A stretch of DNA of 56,590 nt from Mycobacterium sp. shizuoka-1 (GTDB taxonomy: Bacteria; Actinomycetota; Actinomycetes; Mycobacteriales; Mycobacteriaceae): NCBI RefSeq assembly GCF_002723835.1, contig NZ_BEWG01000057.1:125752-182341 (forward strand). Direction: 5' to 3'. Position 1 is the first letter of the stretch. Every line of letters begins with the position of its first letter. Positions 17,587-26,691 of this stretch are shown piece by piece. The notes under the pieces were generated by a model, which was not told the origin of the DNA, did no database searches, and saw nothing but the letters and a program-made list of their open reading frames with translations. The position numbers and the translations under genes were made by a program.

Positions 17587-18360
17587 ATGAATCTGTCACA
17601 GCGACTCAAGGACAAGGTCGCCGTCGTCACCGGTGGCGCCAGCGGCATCGGGCTGGCGACCGTCAAGCGGATGCGGGACGAAGGTGCGATCGTCGTCATC
17701 GGCGATCTCGACGAGACCACCGGACAGTCGGTGGCCAACGACCTCAACGTGACCTTCGTCCAGGTCGACGTCGCCGACCAGGTCGCGGTGGATCGATTGT
17801 TCGACACCGCATTCGAATTGCACGGCGGGGTCGACATCGCGTTCAACAACGCCGGCATCAGCCCGCCCGACGACGACCTGATCGAGAGCACCGGTATCGA
17901 CGCGTGGGACCGGGTGCAGGACGTGAACCTGAAGTCGGTGTTCTTCTGCTGCAAGGCCGCGCTGCGGCACATGGTGCCCGCGCAGCGCGGATCGATCATC
18001 AACACCGCGTCGTTCGTCGCGGTCAACGGCTCGGCGACCTCACAGATCTCCTACACCGCCTCCAAGGGCGGCGTGCTGGCCATGTCGCGCGAGCTCGGAA
18101 TTCAGTACGCGCGGCAGGGAATTCGGGTCAACGCGCTGTGCCCCGGTCCGGTGAACACCCCGCTGCTGCGGGAGCTGTTCGCCAAGGACCCGGAGCGCGC
18201 AGCGCGCCGACTGGTGCACGTGCCGATGGGCCGTTTCGCCGAGCCGGAGGAGCTGGCCGCCGCGGTGGCGTTCCTGGCCAGTGACGACGCGTCGTTCATC
18301 ACCGGGTCGAGCTTCCTGGTCGACGGCGGCATCACCGGCCACTACGTGACCCCGCTGTAA
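17587..18360 (+). CDS. Short-chain dehydrogenase/reductase (Rv2857c-like)
   Basis: A 257-residue classical SDR: cofactor motif TGGASGIG at about residues 15-22, NNAG near 88, catalytic Ser in NTASF and YTASK, and the C-terminal GSSFLVDGG. An aspartate after the second strand (IGDLDE) suggests NAD(H). Last enzyme of the five-gene catabolic operon; the substrate is unknown, but co-location suggests an alcohol/aldehyde or keto intermediate from amine breakdown. Confidence 0.9.
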   Translation: MNLSQRLKDKVAVVTGGASGIGLATVKRMRDEGAIVVIGDLDETTGQSVANDLNVTFVQVDVADQVAVDRLFDTAFELHGGVDIAFNNAGISPPDDDLIESTGIDAWDRVQDVNLKSVFFCCKAALRHMVPAQRGSIINTASFVAVNGSATSQISYTASKGGVLAMSRELGIQYARQGIRVNALCPGPVNTPLLRELFAKDPERAARRLVHVPMGRFAEPEELAAAVAFLASDDASFITGSSFLVDGGITGHYVTPL

Positions 18361-18366
18361 GGACGG

Positions 18367-19095
18367 GTGAGCGTGACGGCCGAACCGGAACCGCAGCAGG
18401 CCTCCGAGGCTCTGCTGCGTCCGGTGCGGCTGGGCAACGCGTTCGAGGACACCGTCGGGCGGCTGCTGCAGACCATCAAACTCGGCGTGCTGACGCCGGG
18501 CGATTCGCTGCCACCCGAACGGGAGCTGGCCGCGCGCCTCGGGGTCAGCCGTGACACCGTCCGCGAGGCGATCAAGTCGCTGGCCGACGCCGGCTACCTG
18601 GTGTCGCGGCGCGGCCGCTACGGCGGCACCTTCCTGGCCGAGTCATTGCCCGCGCAGACCGAGGGAGTGGTGCGCTTCAGCAGGGCCGACATCGACGACG
18701 CCCTGCGATTGCGGGAGATCCTCGAAGTCGGTGCCGCCCGGATGGCGGCCACCCGCACGCTGACCGCCGCCGAGCGCGACGGGCTGTGGTCGCGGATGAC
18801 CGACGTGCGCTGCGCGTGTGCCGAGGACTACCGGCGGCTGGACTCCCGCCTGCATCTGGCGATCGCCGAGGCCGCCGGATCGGCGTCGCTGGTGCCGCTG
18901 GTGGCCGAGAACCGGATGCGCCTGAATGCGCTGCTGGACCAGATACCGTTGCTGCGCCGCAACATTGCGCATTCCGACGAACAACACGAGGCGATCGTGA
19001 TCGCGATTCTGGCCGGCGACCCCGATGCGGCCGCCACCGCGATGCAGGCCCACGTCGCCGGCTCGGCGGCCCTGCTGCACGGCTTCCTGGACTAG
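18367..19095 (+). CDS. GntR/FadR-family transcriptional regulator
   Basis: A 242-residue repressor/activator with an N-terminal winged helix (PGDSLPPERELAARLGVSRDTVREAIKSLADAGYLVSRRGRYGGTF, about 44-90, broken here by family spacing) and a C-terminal FCD ligand domain with the metal-site-like histidines in HLAIAEAAG and HEAIVIAI. Sits 6 nt behind the SDR gene, so it probably regulates this operon and the divergent permease. The GTG at 18367 is chosen; GTG at 18373 is possible. Its stop overlaps the stop of the opposing 4-TM gene. Confidence 0.88.
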   Translation: MSVTAEPEPQQASEALLRPVRLGNAFEDTVGRLLQTIKLGVLTPGDSLPPERELAARLGVSRDTVREAIKSLADAGYLVSRRGRYGGTFLAESLPAQTEGVVRFSRADIDDALRLREILEVGAARMAATRTLTAAERDGLWSRMTDVRCACAEDYRRLDSRLHLAIAEAAGSASLVPLVAENRMRLNALLDQIPLLRRNIAHSDEQHEAIVIAILAGDPDAAATAMQAHVAGSAALLHGFLD

Positions 19096-19592
19096 CTGCC
19101 GCGGACCAGCGGCCCGGCCATGCGGAGATCGGGCTGAGAGCGCTCGAGCGGGGTGGTGATGACCCGAATCCACGTCGCGGTGAGCCATGCCGCGCACAGC
19201 GCCGCGATCACCATCCAGGCCGTGGGCCCCTGCGTCTGCCCAGGAGGTGCGCTCTGATGCCACCAGATGACGCCGACGCCGGTCACGGTCGCCAACCCGC
19301 TGACCGCACCGGCCACCCAACACCACCGGAAGTGCCGGACGGTCACCGCGATGACCGACGCCGCGGCGGCCAGCAGAGACATCGCAGCGGCCACCAGGCA
19401 GATCGGGATCCGGGCCGCCGGCGCGTCGCTGATCTCGGCCCAGCCGGTCGTCGCCGCGCCGACCGATCCGGCGGCAACGGCGAGGGTGACCAGGCGCGCC
19501 GGTCGGCTCATCCACACCTCGTCGAGCACCCGCCGCCAGATCTGGCGCAACATCGGATCGACGGGGGAGGCGCTACGGCGGGACACGTTCAC
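19092..19592 (-). CDS. Four-span membrane protein downstream of sigC-like gene
   Basis: A 166-residue protein with a basic N-terminus and four hydrophobic segments at roughly 34-52, 63-84, 91-111 and 125-142. No enzymatic or zinc-finger motif is seen. It starts (GTG 19592) 35 nt after the sigma-factor stop on the same strand, so it is probably co-transcribed and might modulate the sigma factor, although it lacks a recognisable anti-sigma domain. The frame continues upstream into the sigma gene, where it is a shadow. I do not recognise a family. Confidence 0.6.
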   Translation of the reverse strand: MNVSRRSASPVDPMLRQIWRRVLDEVWMSRPARLVTLAVAAGSVGAATTGWAEISDAPAARIPICLVAAAMSLLAAAASVIAVTVRHFRWCWVAGAVSGLATVTGVGVIWWHQSAPPGQTQGPTAWMVIAALCAAWLTATWIRVITTPLERSQPDLRMAGPLVRGS

Positions 19593-19627
19593 TGGTCGTA
19601 CCGGTCGGGGCGCTGGTTCCCGGCCGC

Positions 19628-20179
19628 TCAACCGACCTGGTCGTCGCGGTGCGCGGCGCTGATCATGTCCTCGCGGGCGCGGGCGACCCGGGACCGGATC
19701 GTGCCCACCGGGCAGCCGCAGACCTCGGCCGCTTCGGCATAGGACAGGCCGAGCACCTGGGTCAGCATCAGGGCGTCGCGGCGGTCGGTGTCCAGGCCGT
19801 CGAGCAACATCCGGATCTCGACGATGTCCTCGAATCGAGCGGCGCTGGGCCTGGTGTCGAGCACCTGCTCCAGATCGACCGCCGAGTTCGTCCGCGGCCG
19901 GGCCTGATTGCGCCGGATCTGGTCGATGACCACTCGGCGGGCGATCGACATCAACCACGTGCGTGCCGACGAGCGGCCGGAGAACCGGGGCAGCGCCCCG
20001 AGCGCGCGCAGGAAGGTCTCCTGGGTGAGGTCGTCGGCGTGACCCGGATCACCCAGGAATGCGACGGTGCGCCAGACGTCGCGCTGAGTGGCCTTGATGA
20101 ACGCATCGAGGGCGGCCGAATCGCCGCGCCCGGCGGCCAGGGCCAGCACGGTCACCTGGTCGTCGTCGCGTTCGCCCAC
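19628..20179 (-). CDS. sigC: ECF sigma factor, SigC-like
   Basis: A 183-residue ECF sigma factor with region 2 ([42 protein letters not shown], about 25-66) and region 4 ([33 protein letters not shown], about 139-171). It aligns along its length with M. tuberculosis SigC from memory. The GTG at 20179 is preferred because it gives SigC-like length and a TACTCT box ends 8 nt before it. In M. tuberculosis SigC has been linked to copper nutrition; here the gene is divergent from a copper ATPase, which supports that link. No classical anti-sigma gene is adjacent. Confidence 0.9.
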   Translation of the reverse strand: MGERDDDQVTVLALAAGRGDSAALDAFIKATQRDVWRTVAFLGDPGHADDLTQETFLRALGALPRFSGRSSARTWLMSIARRVVIDQIRRNQARPRTNSAVDLEQVLDTRPSAARFEDIVEIRMLLDGLDTDRRDALMLTQVLGLSYAEAAEVCGCPVGTIRSRVARAREDMISAAHRDDQVG

Positions 20180-20187
20180 GGTCAGTG

Positions 20188-20193
20188 AGAGTA
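20188..20193 (-). promoter_or_regulatory. -10 box, leaderless promoter of sigC-like gene
   Basis: TACTCT followed by 8 nt and GTG at 20179. I found no convincing SigC-type -35/-10 pair in the 133-bp divergent region. Confidence 0.4.
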
Positions 20194-20312
20194 GGGGATG
20201 ACCGCGACCGGCACATCTGGGGGGCCGGACCGAAGCGTATTTTGGGAGTCTCGGGAACCGATCGGCCTCGTGCGCCGACCAACACCCGGGCACCACTGAG
20301 CCAAGGAGGGCG

Positions 20313-22571
20313 ATGACGGCATCCGTCGTGGGCGGTCCAGCCGCCACGGACGCGGCCGGCGCGCAGGGACAGGTGCACCGGGTCGAACTCGACGTCTCGG
20401 GAATGTCCTGCGCGGCCTGTGCGGCGCGGATCGAGACCAAACTCAACAAGCTCGACGGCGTGCGCGCCTCGGTGAACTACGCCACGCGGGTGGCCAGCGT
20501 CGACGTCCCCGATGCGGTGGCGGCCGACGACCTGTGCGCGGTGATCCGCAAGGCCGGCTACGACGCTGCCCCACGTTCGGCCTCACCGGCCGCGCCGGTG
20601 GACCCCGACGATCAACTGGCCCGTAACCTGCTGCGCAGGCTGGCCATCGCCGCGGTGTTGTTCGTGCCGCTGGCCGACCTGTCGGTGATGTTCGCGGTCG
20701 TCCCGAGCACCCGGTTCGCCGGCTGGGAGTGGGTGCTGACCGCGCTGGCGGCACCGATCGTCACCTGGGCGGCCTGGCCGTTCCACCGGGTCGCGCTGCG
20801 CAACGCCCGTCACGGCGCCGCCTCGATGGAAACCCTGATCTCGGTCGGCGTCACCGCGGCCACCCTGTGGTCGCTGTACACGATCTTCGTCGGGCACCGC
20901 AGCCGGCAGACCGACGGCATCTGGCAGGCGCTGGTGGGCAGCGACGCCATCTACCTGGAGGTCGCCGCCGGTGTCACGGTGTTCATCCTGGCCGGCCGGT
21001 ATTTCGAGGCGAAGGCGAAATCGCGCGCGGGCAGCGCGTTGCGGGCGCTGGCGGCGCTGAGCGCCAAGAACGTGTCGGTGCTGCTGGCCGACGGCACCGA
21101 GATGGTGCTGCCCGCCGACGAACTCAAGGAGCAGCAACGGTTCGTGGTGCGCCCCGGCGAGACGATCGCCGCCGACGGGCTGGTGGCCGAGGGCAGCGCC
21201 GCGATCGACATGAGTGCCATGACCGGCGAGGCCAAGCCGGCGCGCGCGAACCCGGGTGATCCGGTGATCGGCGGGACGGTGGTGCTCGACGGCCGGCTGA
21301 TCGTCGAAGCCGCCGCGGTGGGTGCCGACACGCGGTTCGCCGGGATGGTGCGGCTGGTCGAGGAGGCACAGGCGCAGAAGGCCGACGCGCAACGGCTGGC
21401 CGACCGGATCGCGGGTGTGTTCGTGCCCGCGGTGTTCGCGATCGCGGCCCTGACGGCCACCGGCTGGTTGTTGGCCGGCGCCGACGCCGACCGCGCGTTT
21501 TCGGCGGCCCTGGCCGTGCTGGTGATCGCCTGCCCCTGCGCGCTGGGGCTGGCGACCCCGACCGCGATGATGGTGGCTTCCGGGCGGGGGGCCCAGCTGG
21601 GCATCTTCCTCAAGGGGTACCGGGCGCTGGAGGCGATCCGCGCCGTGGACACCGTGGTGTTCGACAAGACCGGAACCCTGACGACGGGGCACCTGGCCGT
21701 CACCGAGGTGACCGCCGCCGACGGCTGGGACCTCACCGAGGTCCTGGCGCTGGCCGCCGCGGTCGAGGTGGCCTCCGAGCATGCCGTCGCGGTCGCCATC
21801 GCCACGGCCACCGAACAGCGTCGGCCGGTGGAGGATTTCAGATCGCATGCCGGGCGCGGGGTGACCGGCACTGTCTCCGGCCGGCAGGTGCGCGTCGGCC
21901 GCCCGTCTTGGGTCGCCGAGCGTGCCGCGGTGCCCGCCGCCGTCCAGTCGGCTCGCCGCAGCGGTGAATCACGTGGTGAGACAGTCGTTTTGGTGGCCGT
22001 CGACGACCAGGTGTGCGGGGCGATCGCGGTGGCCGATGCGGTCAAGGACTCGGCGGCCGGTGCGGTGGCCGCGCTGCACAGCCGGGGACTGCGCACCGTG
22101 CTGCTGACGGGGGACAACGCCACCGCAGCCGGTGCGGTGGCGGCGGTGGTCGGGATCGACGAGGTCATCGCCGAGGTGCTCCCCGAAGGCAAGGTCGACG
22201 TGATCGAGCAGCTGCGTGAGCAGGGCCGGGTGGTCGCCATGGTCGGCGACGGGATCAACGACGGGCCCGCGCTGGCGTCGGCGGATCTCGGTCTGGCAAT
22301 CGGGCGTGGGACCGACGTGGCGATCGGTGCGGCCGACATCATCCTGGTGCGCGACGATCTTGACATCGTCCCGCAGGCTCTCGACCTCGCCCGCGCCACG
22401 ATGCGCACGATCCGGACCAATCTGTTCTGGGCATTCGGCTACAACGTGGCGGCCGTTCCGATCGCCGCGGCCGGACTGCTCAACCCGCTGATCGCCGGTG
22501 CGGCGATGGCGTTCTCGTCGTTCTTCGTCGTGTCGAACAGTCTGCGGTTGCGCAACTTCGACGCCCGCTAG
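20313..22571 (+). CDS. Copper-type P1B ATPase
   Basis: A 752-residue membrane ATPase moving Cu(I). An N-terminal heavy-metal-associated domain carries [10 protein letters not shown] (Cys33, Cys36). The membrane Cys-Pro-Cys is in ACPCALG (about 407-409), the phosphorylated Asp in DKTGTLT (about 451), TGE near 304, and [10 protein letters not shown] near 645. At the HP locus (about 490) it has SEHAVA, with Ala after His. The family resembles CtpA/CtpB of mycobacteria. AAGGAGG precedes the ATG. It leads an operon with a CopZ-like gene and a tiny Cys-rich protein, and is divergent from sigC. Direction of transport (export or delivery to cuproproteins) cannot be told. Confidence 0.93.
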   Translation: MTASVVGGPAATDAAGAQGQVHRVELDVSGMSCAACAARIETKLNKLDGVRASVNYATRVASVDVPDAVAADDLCAVIRKAGYDAAPRSASPAAPVDPDDQLARNLLRRLAIAAVLFVPLADLSVMFAVVPSTRFAGWEWVLTALAAPIVTWAAWPFHRVALRNARHGAASMETLISVGVTAATLWSLYTIFVGHRSRQTDGIWQALVGSDAIYLEVAAGVTVFILAGRYFEAKAKSRAGSALRALAALSAKNVSVLLADGTEMVLPADELKEQQRFVVRPGETIAADGLVAEGSAAIDMSAMTGEAKPARANPGDPVIGGTVVLDGRLIVEAAAVGADTRFAGMVRLVEEAQAQKADAQRLADRIAGVFVPAVFAIAALTATGWLLAGADADRAFSAALAVLVIACPCALGLATPTAMMVASGRGAQLGIFLKGYRALEAIRAVDTVVFDKTGTLTTGHLAVTEVTAADGWDLTEVLALAAAVEVASEHAVAVAIATATEQRRPVEDFRSHAGRGVTGTVSGRQVRVGRPSWVAERAAVPAAVQSARRSGESRGETVVLVAVDDQVCGAIAVADAVKDSAAGAVAALHSRGLRTVLLTGDNATAAGAVAAVVGIDEVIAEVLPEGKVDVIEQLREQGRVVAMVGDGINDGPALASADLGLAIGRGTDVAIGAADIILVRDDLDIVPQALDLARATMRTIRTNLFWAFGYNVAAVPIAAAGLLNPLIAGAAMAFSSFFVVSNSLRLRNFDAR

Positions 22572-22590
22572 TCACCGAAAGGCAGATCAG

Positions 22591-22809
22591 ATGTCCCAGC
22601 AGACCTTCCTGGTTACCGGCCTGCATTGTCAGAGCTGTGTGCGGGCGGTGAGCGGCGCGTTGACCGCACTGCCCGCGGTCAGCGCCGTCGAGGTGGACCT
22701 GGACGCCGACGGCGCCTCCACGGTCCGGGTCGAGTCCGCCACCGACCTCAGCGTCGAGCAGGTTCGTACCGCGCTCGAGGAAGAGGGCGAATTCGCCGTC
22801 GTGGGCTGA
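22591..22809 (+). CDS. CopZ-like heavy-metal-associated copper chaperone
   Basis: A 72-residue single HMA domain, TGLHCQSCVRAVSGAL near residues 8-23, giving the CxxC metal site (GLHCQSC instead of the usual GMTC). Expected to carry Cu(I) in the cytosol to the ATPase encoded 19 nt upstream. The ATG at 22591 with AAAGG about 8 nt upstream gives the normal size of CopZ. Confidence 0.88.
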   Translation: MSQQTFLVTGLHCQSCVRAVSGALTALPAVSAVEVDLDADGASTVRVESATDLSVEQVRTALEEEGEFAVVG

Positions 22810-22849
22810 TACGGCTGCCACGATGGAGTCCCCACGTCAGAAGGAGACA

Positions 22850-22993
22850 ATGATGTCCCGAACAGCAGGCGAGCGGTATCAGTGTGGCGAGTGCGGAGCC
22901 ACCATCGTCTACGAAAAGCCTTGCCCCTGTTGCAAGTCTGCCAGCGACCACGCCGAAACGTGCTGCGGGCAGCAGATGTCGAAGGTGACATAG
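22850..22993 (+). CDS. 47-residue desulforedoxin-like Cys-rich protein
   Basis: A very small gene with an excellent ribosome site, AAGGAG, 5 nt before ATGATG. The product has seven cysteines in 47 residues: YQCGECG near the N-terminus (Cys12, Cys15), a CPCC insert (25, 27, 28) and TCCGQQM near the C-terminus (38, 39). The CxxCG ... CCGxxM order matches desulforedoxin/Dx_N domains, which hold one Fe(Cys)4 centre; the CPCC insert is extra and could bind copper or zinc. It follows copZ by 40 nt and precedes sodA. The reading is well supported; the metal and function (redox, superoxide-linked, or metallothionein-like storage) are inferred. Confidence 0.75.
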   Translation: MMSRTAGERYQCGECGATIVYEKPCPCCKSASDHAETCCGQQMSKVT

Positions 22994-23217
22994 TCGCCAT
23001 TTCCTGAGGTCGGCCCGCGGCTGTCGTGCCGCGCGGTGATCGTCTCCGGCGCCGGTGGGGTGAACGGCGTTTCCGGACAGGAATTTTCGCCGCTACAGCG
23101 GCATATCTGAGTTCGTGCTGCCGGCAGGTCGGTCGCGAGCTGCCATCGGGAATCGAGGGCGTGGCGATGTGCTGCATCGACGTCGTGGCTCGCGCCCGGC
23201 CTGCCTGCGGCCAACCT

Positions 23218-23237
23218 AACATATGTTCATCTGAACA
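23218..23237. promoter_or_regulatory. Overlapping palindromes upstream of sodA
   Basis: AACATATGTT (23218-23227) is a perfect palindrome and TGTTCA-TC-TGAACA (23224-23237) a perfect inverted repeat; they share four bases. They lie where a -35 and its upstream contacts would be for the -10 box at 23240. A regulator site is inferred. Confidence 0.45.
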
Positions 23238-23239
23238 GC

Positions 23240-23245
23240 TAGACT
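23240..23245 (+). promoter_or_regulatory. -10 box of sodA
   Basis: TAGACT, 39 nt before the ATG, which itself has AGAGAGGA as ribosome site. No good -35 is seen. Confidence 0.4.
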
Positions 23246-23284
23246 GATGATCTTCCCGTCTGGTGCCCGCAGAGAGGACTGTGC

Positions 23285-23893
23285 ATGGCCGAGTACACCT
23301 TGCCCGAGCTGGATTACGACTACGGCGCTCTGGAGCCGCACATCTCCGGCGAGATCAACGAGATCCACCACAGCAAGCACCACGCGACCTACGTCAAGGG
23401 GCTCAACGACACCTTGGCCAAGCTCGAGGAAGCTCGCTTCAAGGATGATCATGCGGCGATATTCCTGCACGAGAAGAACCTGGCGTTTCATCTCGGCGGG
23501 CACGTGAACCACTCGATCTGGTGGAAGAACCTGTCTCCCAACGGCGGCGACAAACCTGTCGGGGAGCTGGCCGCCGCCATCGACGACGCGTTCGGGTCAT
23601 TCGATGCGTTCCGCTCCCAGTTCACCGCGGCGGCCAACGGATTGCAGGGTTCCGGTTGGGCGGTGCTCGGGTACGAGCCCCTCGGCGGCACCCTGCTGAC
23701 GTTCCAGCTCTACGACCAGCAGGCCAACGTGCCGGTCGGGATCGTGCCCCTGCTGCAGGTCGACATGTGGGAACACGCCTATTACCTGCAGTACAAGAAC
23801 GTCAAAGCCGACTACGTGAAAGCATTTTGGAACGTCGTCAACTGGGCCGACGTGCAGGACCGGTTCGGTGCTGCCGCCGCGAAACGCGGTTAG
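23285..23893 (+). CDS. sodA: Superoxide dismutase, Mn/Fe family
   Basis: Dismutates superoxide. The 202 residues match mycobacterial SodA closely. Metal ligands are His28, His76, Asp160 (DMWEH) and His164 at the standard numbering. The second-sphere residue is Gln145 (YDQQAN), where M. tuberculosis FeSOD has His145; Gln there is known for the manganese enzymes of other mycobacteria, so I predict Mn. No signal peptide is seen, as for other SodA proteins. It follows the copper/desulforedoxin genes but has its own promoter, and ends one base from the opposing ctaG gene. Confidence 0.95.
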   Translation: MAEYTLPELDYDYGALEPHISGEINEIHHSKHHATYVKGLNDTLAKLEEARFKDDHAAIFLHEKNLAFHLGGHVNHSIWWKNLSPNGGDKPVGELAAAIDDAFGSFDAFRSQFTAAANGLQGSGWAVLGYEPLGGTLLTFQLYDQQANVPVGIVPLLQVDMWEHAYYLQYKNVKADYVKAFWNVVNWADVQDRFGAAAAKRG

Positions 23894-23894
23894 C

Positions 23895-25838
23895 TCAGCC
23901 CGCGCCGCCCCGGTTCTCGGCCAGCTTGCGCAGCATCGCGTTGTAGGCGTCGAGGTCGTCGTCGTAGTGCGCGTCGGCGTGCCGGTCGGTGCGTGCGGCG
24001 GTCCGGCGGTCCTGACGGGTCCACTGCACGACCAGTGCCACCACCACGACAATGATCGGCAGTTCACTTGAGCCCCAAGCGATCGCCCCACCCAGGTGCT
24101 GGTCGTCGTTGAGGCTGCCCAGCCATGGCAGATCGAGGTTGCGGTAGAACGTTCCGCCCAGCACCGACGTCATGGTCATCGTCGCGATACCGAAGAACGC
24201 GTGGAACGGCATCACCGCGAACAGCATGCCGAGTCGTCCGATGAACGGCAGGCGCTTGGGTCCCGGATCGATACCGATGATGCCCCAGAAGAACAGATAT
24301 CCGGTGATCAGGAAGTGCAGGCTCATGAACTCGTGGCCCCAGTGGTACCGCACCAGCGTGTCGAACAGCGGGGTGAAGTACACGGCATAGAGCGAGCCGA
24401 CGAACAGGACGAACGCCGTTGCCGGGTGGGACAGGAACCGCGATATCGGCGAATGCACCAGCCACAACAGCCATTCCCGCGGTCCTGGCGGGTGGCCGGC
24501 GCCGGCGACGGGCAGCGCACGTAGGGCCAAAGTGATCGGTGCTCCCAGCACGAGGAAGACCGGAATGAACATGTTCAGTGCCATGTGCTCGGACATGTGC
24601 ACGCTGAACATCGCCGACCCGTAGGCGCGCACGCCCGACCCGGTGGCGAACAAGAATGCCGCGCAACCGAACAGCCATGCCACCGTGCGTCCCGGCGGCC
24701 AGCTGTCACCGCGGCGGCGCAGCCGCACGACCCCGATCAGGTATGCGGCCGCCAGCGCCACCGCGGCCATCCCGAGCAGAACGTCGAAGCGCCACACGGT
24801 CAGCAGCCGAACCGCACTGGGGGGATCGGGCAGCTGGTATCCCAGGAACACGTCCCACGCGGTGAACTGGTGGGCCAGCAGCCGCGGCGCCGTCTGCACG
24901 GCCATCGCGGACACGGCCGCCACCGCAAGGACGGCAGCCAGGGCACCGGCCAGGGTGACGCCGCGGGCGGACCGAAGCCGGCCGACGTCGAAAAGCCAGC
25001 CGAACAGCAGGGCGGCCCCGGCCAGCACTCCGAGTCGGCCGTAATCCGAGCCGGTCAGCCCCGCCGGGGTGGCCAGGAGGAACAGCAGCAGCGCGCCGTA
25101 CACCAGCGCCACCGCGCCCGCGGCGACCTCGACGACCAGCACGCGCCGGCGCAGCTCGGCCGTCGGCGGGGAGACGACGGCGCTGACCTTGACTCCGGTC
25201 AACACCGCGAGGGCGAGCGCGAACACGATGGCGGCACTGGTCGCGTAGTCGTGATCGGGCCCCTGTCCGGCGTTGCCGCTGACCGGCAGCACGATCACCC
25301 CGATCAGCGTGGGGATCACCAGTGCGGCGTGCCAGACCCAGCGGACCGTGAGCCGCAGTGAGATGGTCACGACGGCGGCGGCCACCGCAACGGCGATCCA
25401 TCCGCGAGCCATTTCCGAGGCGCCGAGCGCACTTCCGATGCCCGCGCCGCCGATCAGGCGGCTCAACGGCACCCCGGCGGCGTTCGCCGATTGGATCAGC
25501 ACCATCGCCAGCGAGCTCACCAACCACAGTGGTGCCAGGCGTTCGGCCATCAGGTGGACCCGGAACGACGCCGGATCCAGCACACCGCGGTCGTCGGGCT
25601 CCGCGGTGATCACGACGAAGACCAGCGCGCCGAGACAGATCGCGGCGGCCAGGGTGGCGGTGAAATAGCCCACGACCTCAGCGACGCTGGTCGCGGCGCC
25701 CGGATACGAATCACCGGTCGCGCTGAACCGGCTGGCGCCGGTGACGGCGGCGTGGCCGGCCAGCGCGGCGACCATGGCCAGGTAACCGGCGAGGATCCAC
25801 CGACCCGCCGGCCGGGCGGCTGCCTGGGTCGACTCCAT
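23895..25838 (-). CDS. CopD-CtaG fusion, copper/cytochrome oxidase assembly membrane protein
   Basis: A 647-residue integral membrane protein. The N-terminal half (about 1-330) has the span pattern of a CopD copper-resistance domain; the C-terminal half is a CtaG (caa3_CtaG) domain with the histidine/methionine-rich [23 protein letters not shown] and MPFHAFFG segments. The fusion resembles Rv0102 of M. tuberculosis (about 660 residues). Proposed role: copper passage across the membrane and delivery to cytochrome c oxidase. A leaderless-type TAGACT -10 lies 7 nt before the ATG and a 7-bp dyad overlaps it, indicating repression. The C-terminal tail is Asp/Arg/His-rich and cytosolic. Confidence 0.9.
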   Translation of the reverse strand: MESTQAAARPAGRWILAGYLAMVAALAGHAAVTGASRFSATGDSYPGAATSVAEVVGYFTATLAAAICLGALVFVVITAEPDDRGVLDPASFRVHLMAERLAPLWLVSSLAMVLIQSANAAGVPLSRLIGGAGIGSALGASEMARGWIAVAVAAAVVTISLRLTVRWVWHAALVIPTLIGVIVLPVSGNAGQGPDHDYATSAAIVFALALAVLTGVKVSAVVSPPTAELRRRVLVVEVAAGAVALVYGALLLFLLATPAGLTGSDYGRLGVLAGAALLFGWLFDVGRLRSARGVTLAGALAAVLAVAAVSAMAVQTAPRLLAHQFTAWDVFLGYQLPDPPSAVRLLTVWRFDVLLGMAAVALAAAYLIGVVRLRRRGDSWPPGRTVAWLFGCAAFLFATGSGVRAYGSAMFSVHMSEHMALNMFIPVFLVLGAPITLALRALPVAGAGHPPGPREWLLWLVHSPISRFLSHPATAFVLFVGSLYAVYFTPLFDTLVRYHWGHEFMSLHFLITGYLFFWGIIGIDPGPKRLPFIGRLGMLFAVMPFHAFFGIATMTMTSVLGGTFYRNLDLPWLGSLNDDQHLGGAIAWGSSELPIIVVVVALVVQWTRQDRRTAARTDRHADAHYDDDLDAYNAMLRKLAENRGGAG

Positions 25839-25845
25839 CGTCGAA

Positions 25846-25851
25846 AGTCTA
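25846..25851 (-). promoter_or_regulatory. -10 box, leaderless promoter of ctaG-like gene
   Basis: TAGACT followed by 7 nt and ATG at 25838; partly covered by the adjoining dyad. Confidence 0.5.
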
Positions 25852-25867
25852 CGACTGCCCGTCGTAG
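25849..25867. promoter_or_regulatory. Dyad CTACGAC-N5-GTCGTAG, candidate repressor operator
   Basis: Perfect 7-bp arms with a 5-bp spacer overlapping the ctaG -10 box, between the divergent ctaG-like and DUF5134-like genes. It shares the form TACNAC-N5-GTNGTA with the dyad at 27624. This shape resembles operators of BlaI/MecI/CopY winged-helix repressors. Confidence 0.55.
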
Positions 25868-25954
25868 TCGAGTCGCCGTGGTGGGAACTTTCTGGTGCGA
25901 TGGGTCGACCATTGCTGAGGCGCGGACGACGAGTCGACGTAAGGAGTTGGGCCG

Positions 25955-26635
25955 GTGATTGCAGACCTCACGCTGCGGTGGTTGGTCACCATCCTGTTCG
26001 TTCTCGGCGCCGCGGAGTGCCTGTATGCCCTTGCGGTCGGCAACCGGCGGCCGGTGACCGTGATCGGCCAGTTGCTGCACGTTGCCATGGCCGTCGCGAT
26101 GGCGGTGATGGCCTGGCCGTCGGGTGCCGCGCTGCCCACTGTCGCGCCGATGGTGTTCTTCCTCTTCGCGACCGGCTGGTTCGTCGTCGTCACGGCCGGC
26201 CCGATCGGCGCCGGGCATCGGATCGCCGGCAGCTACCACGCGCTGATGATGCTCGCGATGGCTTGGATGTATGCGGTCATGAACGGCCACCTGTTGCCCG
26301 GCCAGTCGACCTATGTCGGCAATCCGTCAGATACGGGTTCGGCGGCGGGGGGCTCGGGTCATGCCGGGCACGCCGGGATGAACATGCCAGGAATGGACAT
26401 GCCGGGGATGGATATGACCGGGACGGCCGGCTCCGGCGCCAGTTACCCGGTCTACATCACCACGCTGAACTGGGTGTGCGCCGTGGGTTTCGCGGTGGCA
26501 GCGGTGTATTGGCTGTTCCGGTACCTCGCGGCGCGCATGGACCGCGAACCCGCCGATGCCGGCGTGCCGCTGGGGTTTCTGTGTCAGTCGATGATGGCGG
26601 CCGGCATGGCGATCATGTTCGGCGTGATGCTCTAG
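25955..26635 (+). CDS. DUF5134-type membrane protein with Met/His-rich loop
   Basis: A 226-residue membrane protein with about six spans, of the actinobacterial DUF5134 kind. Between the fourth and fifth spans lies a Gly/Met/His segment, residues about 136-154, made of HAGHAG followed by repeats of MxMPGMDM. Such Met/His clusters bind Cu(I)/Cu(II) in copper pumps and periplasmic copper proteins, so a copper role is inferred. GTG at 25955 follows AAGGAG. Divergent from the CopD-CtaG gene. The function of DUF5134 is not known to me. Confidence 0.8.
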   Translation: MIADLTLRWLVTILFVLGAAECLYALAVGNRRPVTVIGQLLHVAMAVAMAVMAWPSGAALPTVAPMVFFLFATGWFVVVTAGPIGAGHRIAGSYHALMMLAMAWMYAVMNGHLLPGQSTYVGNPSDTGSAAGGSGHAGHAGMNMPGMDMPGMDMTGTAGSGASYPVYITTLNWVCAVGFAVAAVYWLFRYLAARMDREPADAGVPLGFLCQSMMAAGMAIMFGVML

Positions 26636-26647
26636 CGCGACGACGAA

Positions 26648-26676
26648 CTGTGGCCCGGCCGTCGGCCGGGCCACAG
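26648..26676. terminator. Bidirectional hairpin terminator
   Basis: CTGTGGCCCGGCC and GGCCGGGCCACAG form a perfect 13-bp stem with a GTC loop, between the converging DUF5134-like gene and the 26692 gene. Confidence 0.75.
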
Positions 26677-26691
26677 CAGTGCACTGGTGGG

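Larger units (their letters stand above)
22994..23284. other. Intergenic stretch before sodA
   Basis: About 290 bases without a supported gene. The first two thirds show nothing I can name. The last 70 bases are AT-richer and hold two palindromes and a -10-like box, listed separately, so this is the sodA control region. Confidence 0.6.

Noticed and set aside
20180..20312. SigC-type promoter in the sigC/copper ATPase region
   Set aside because: GGGAAC at 20253 and CGTGCG at 20269 look suggestive, but the spacer of 10 is too short for an ECF promoter.
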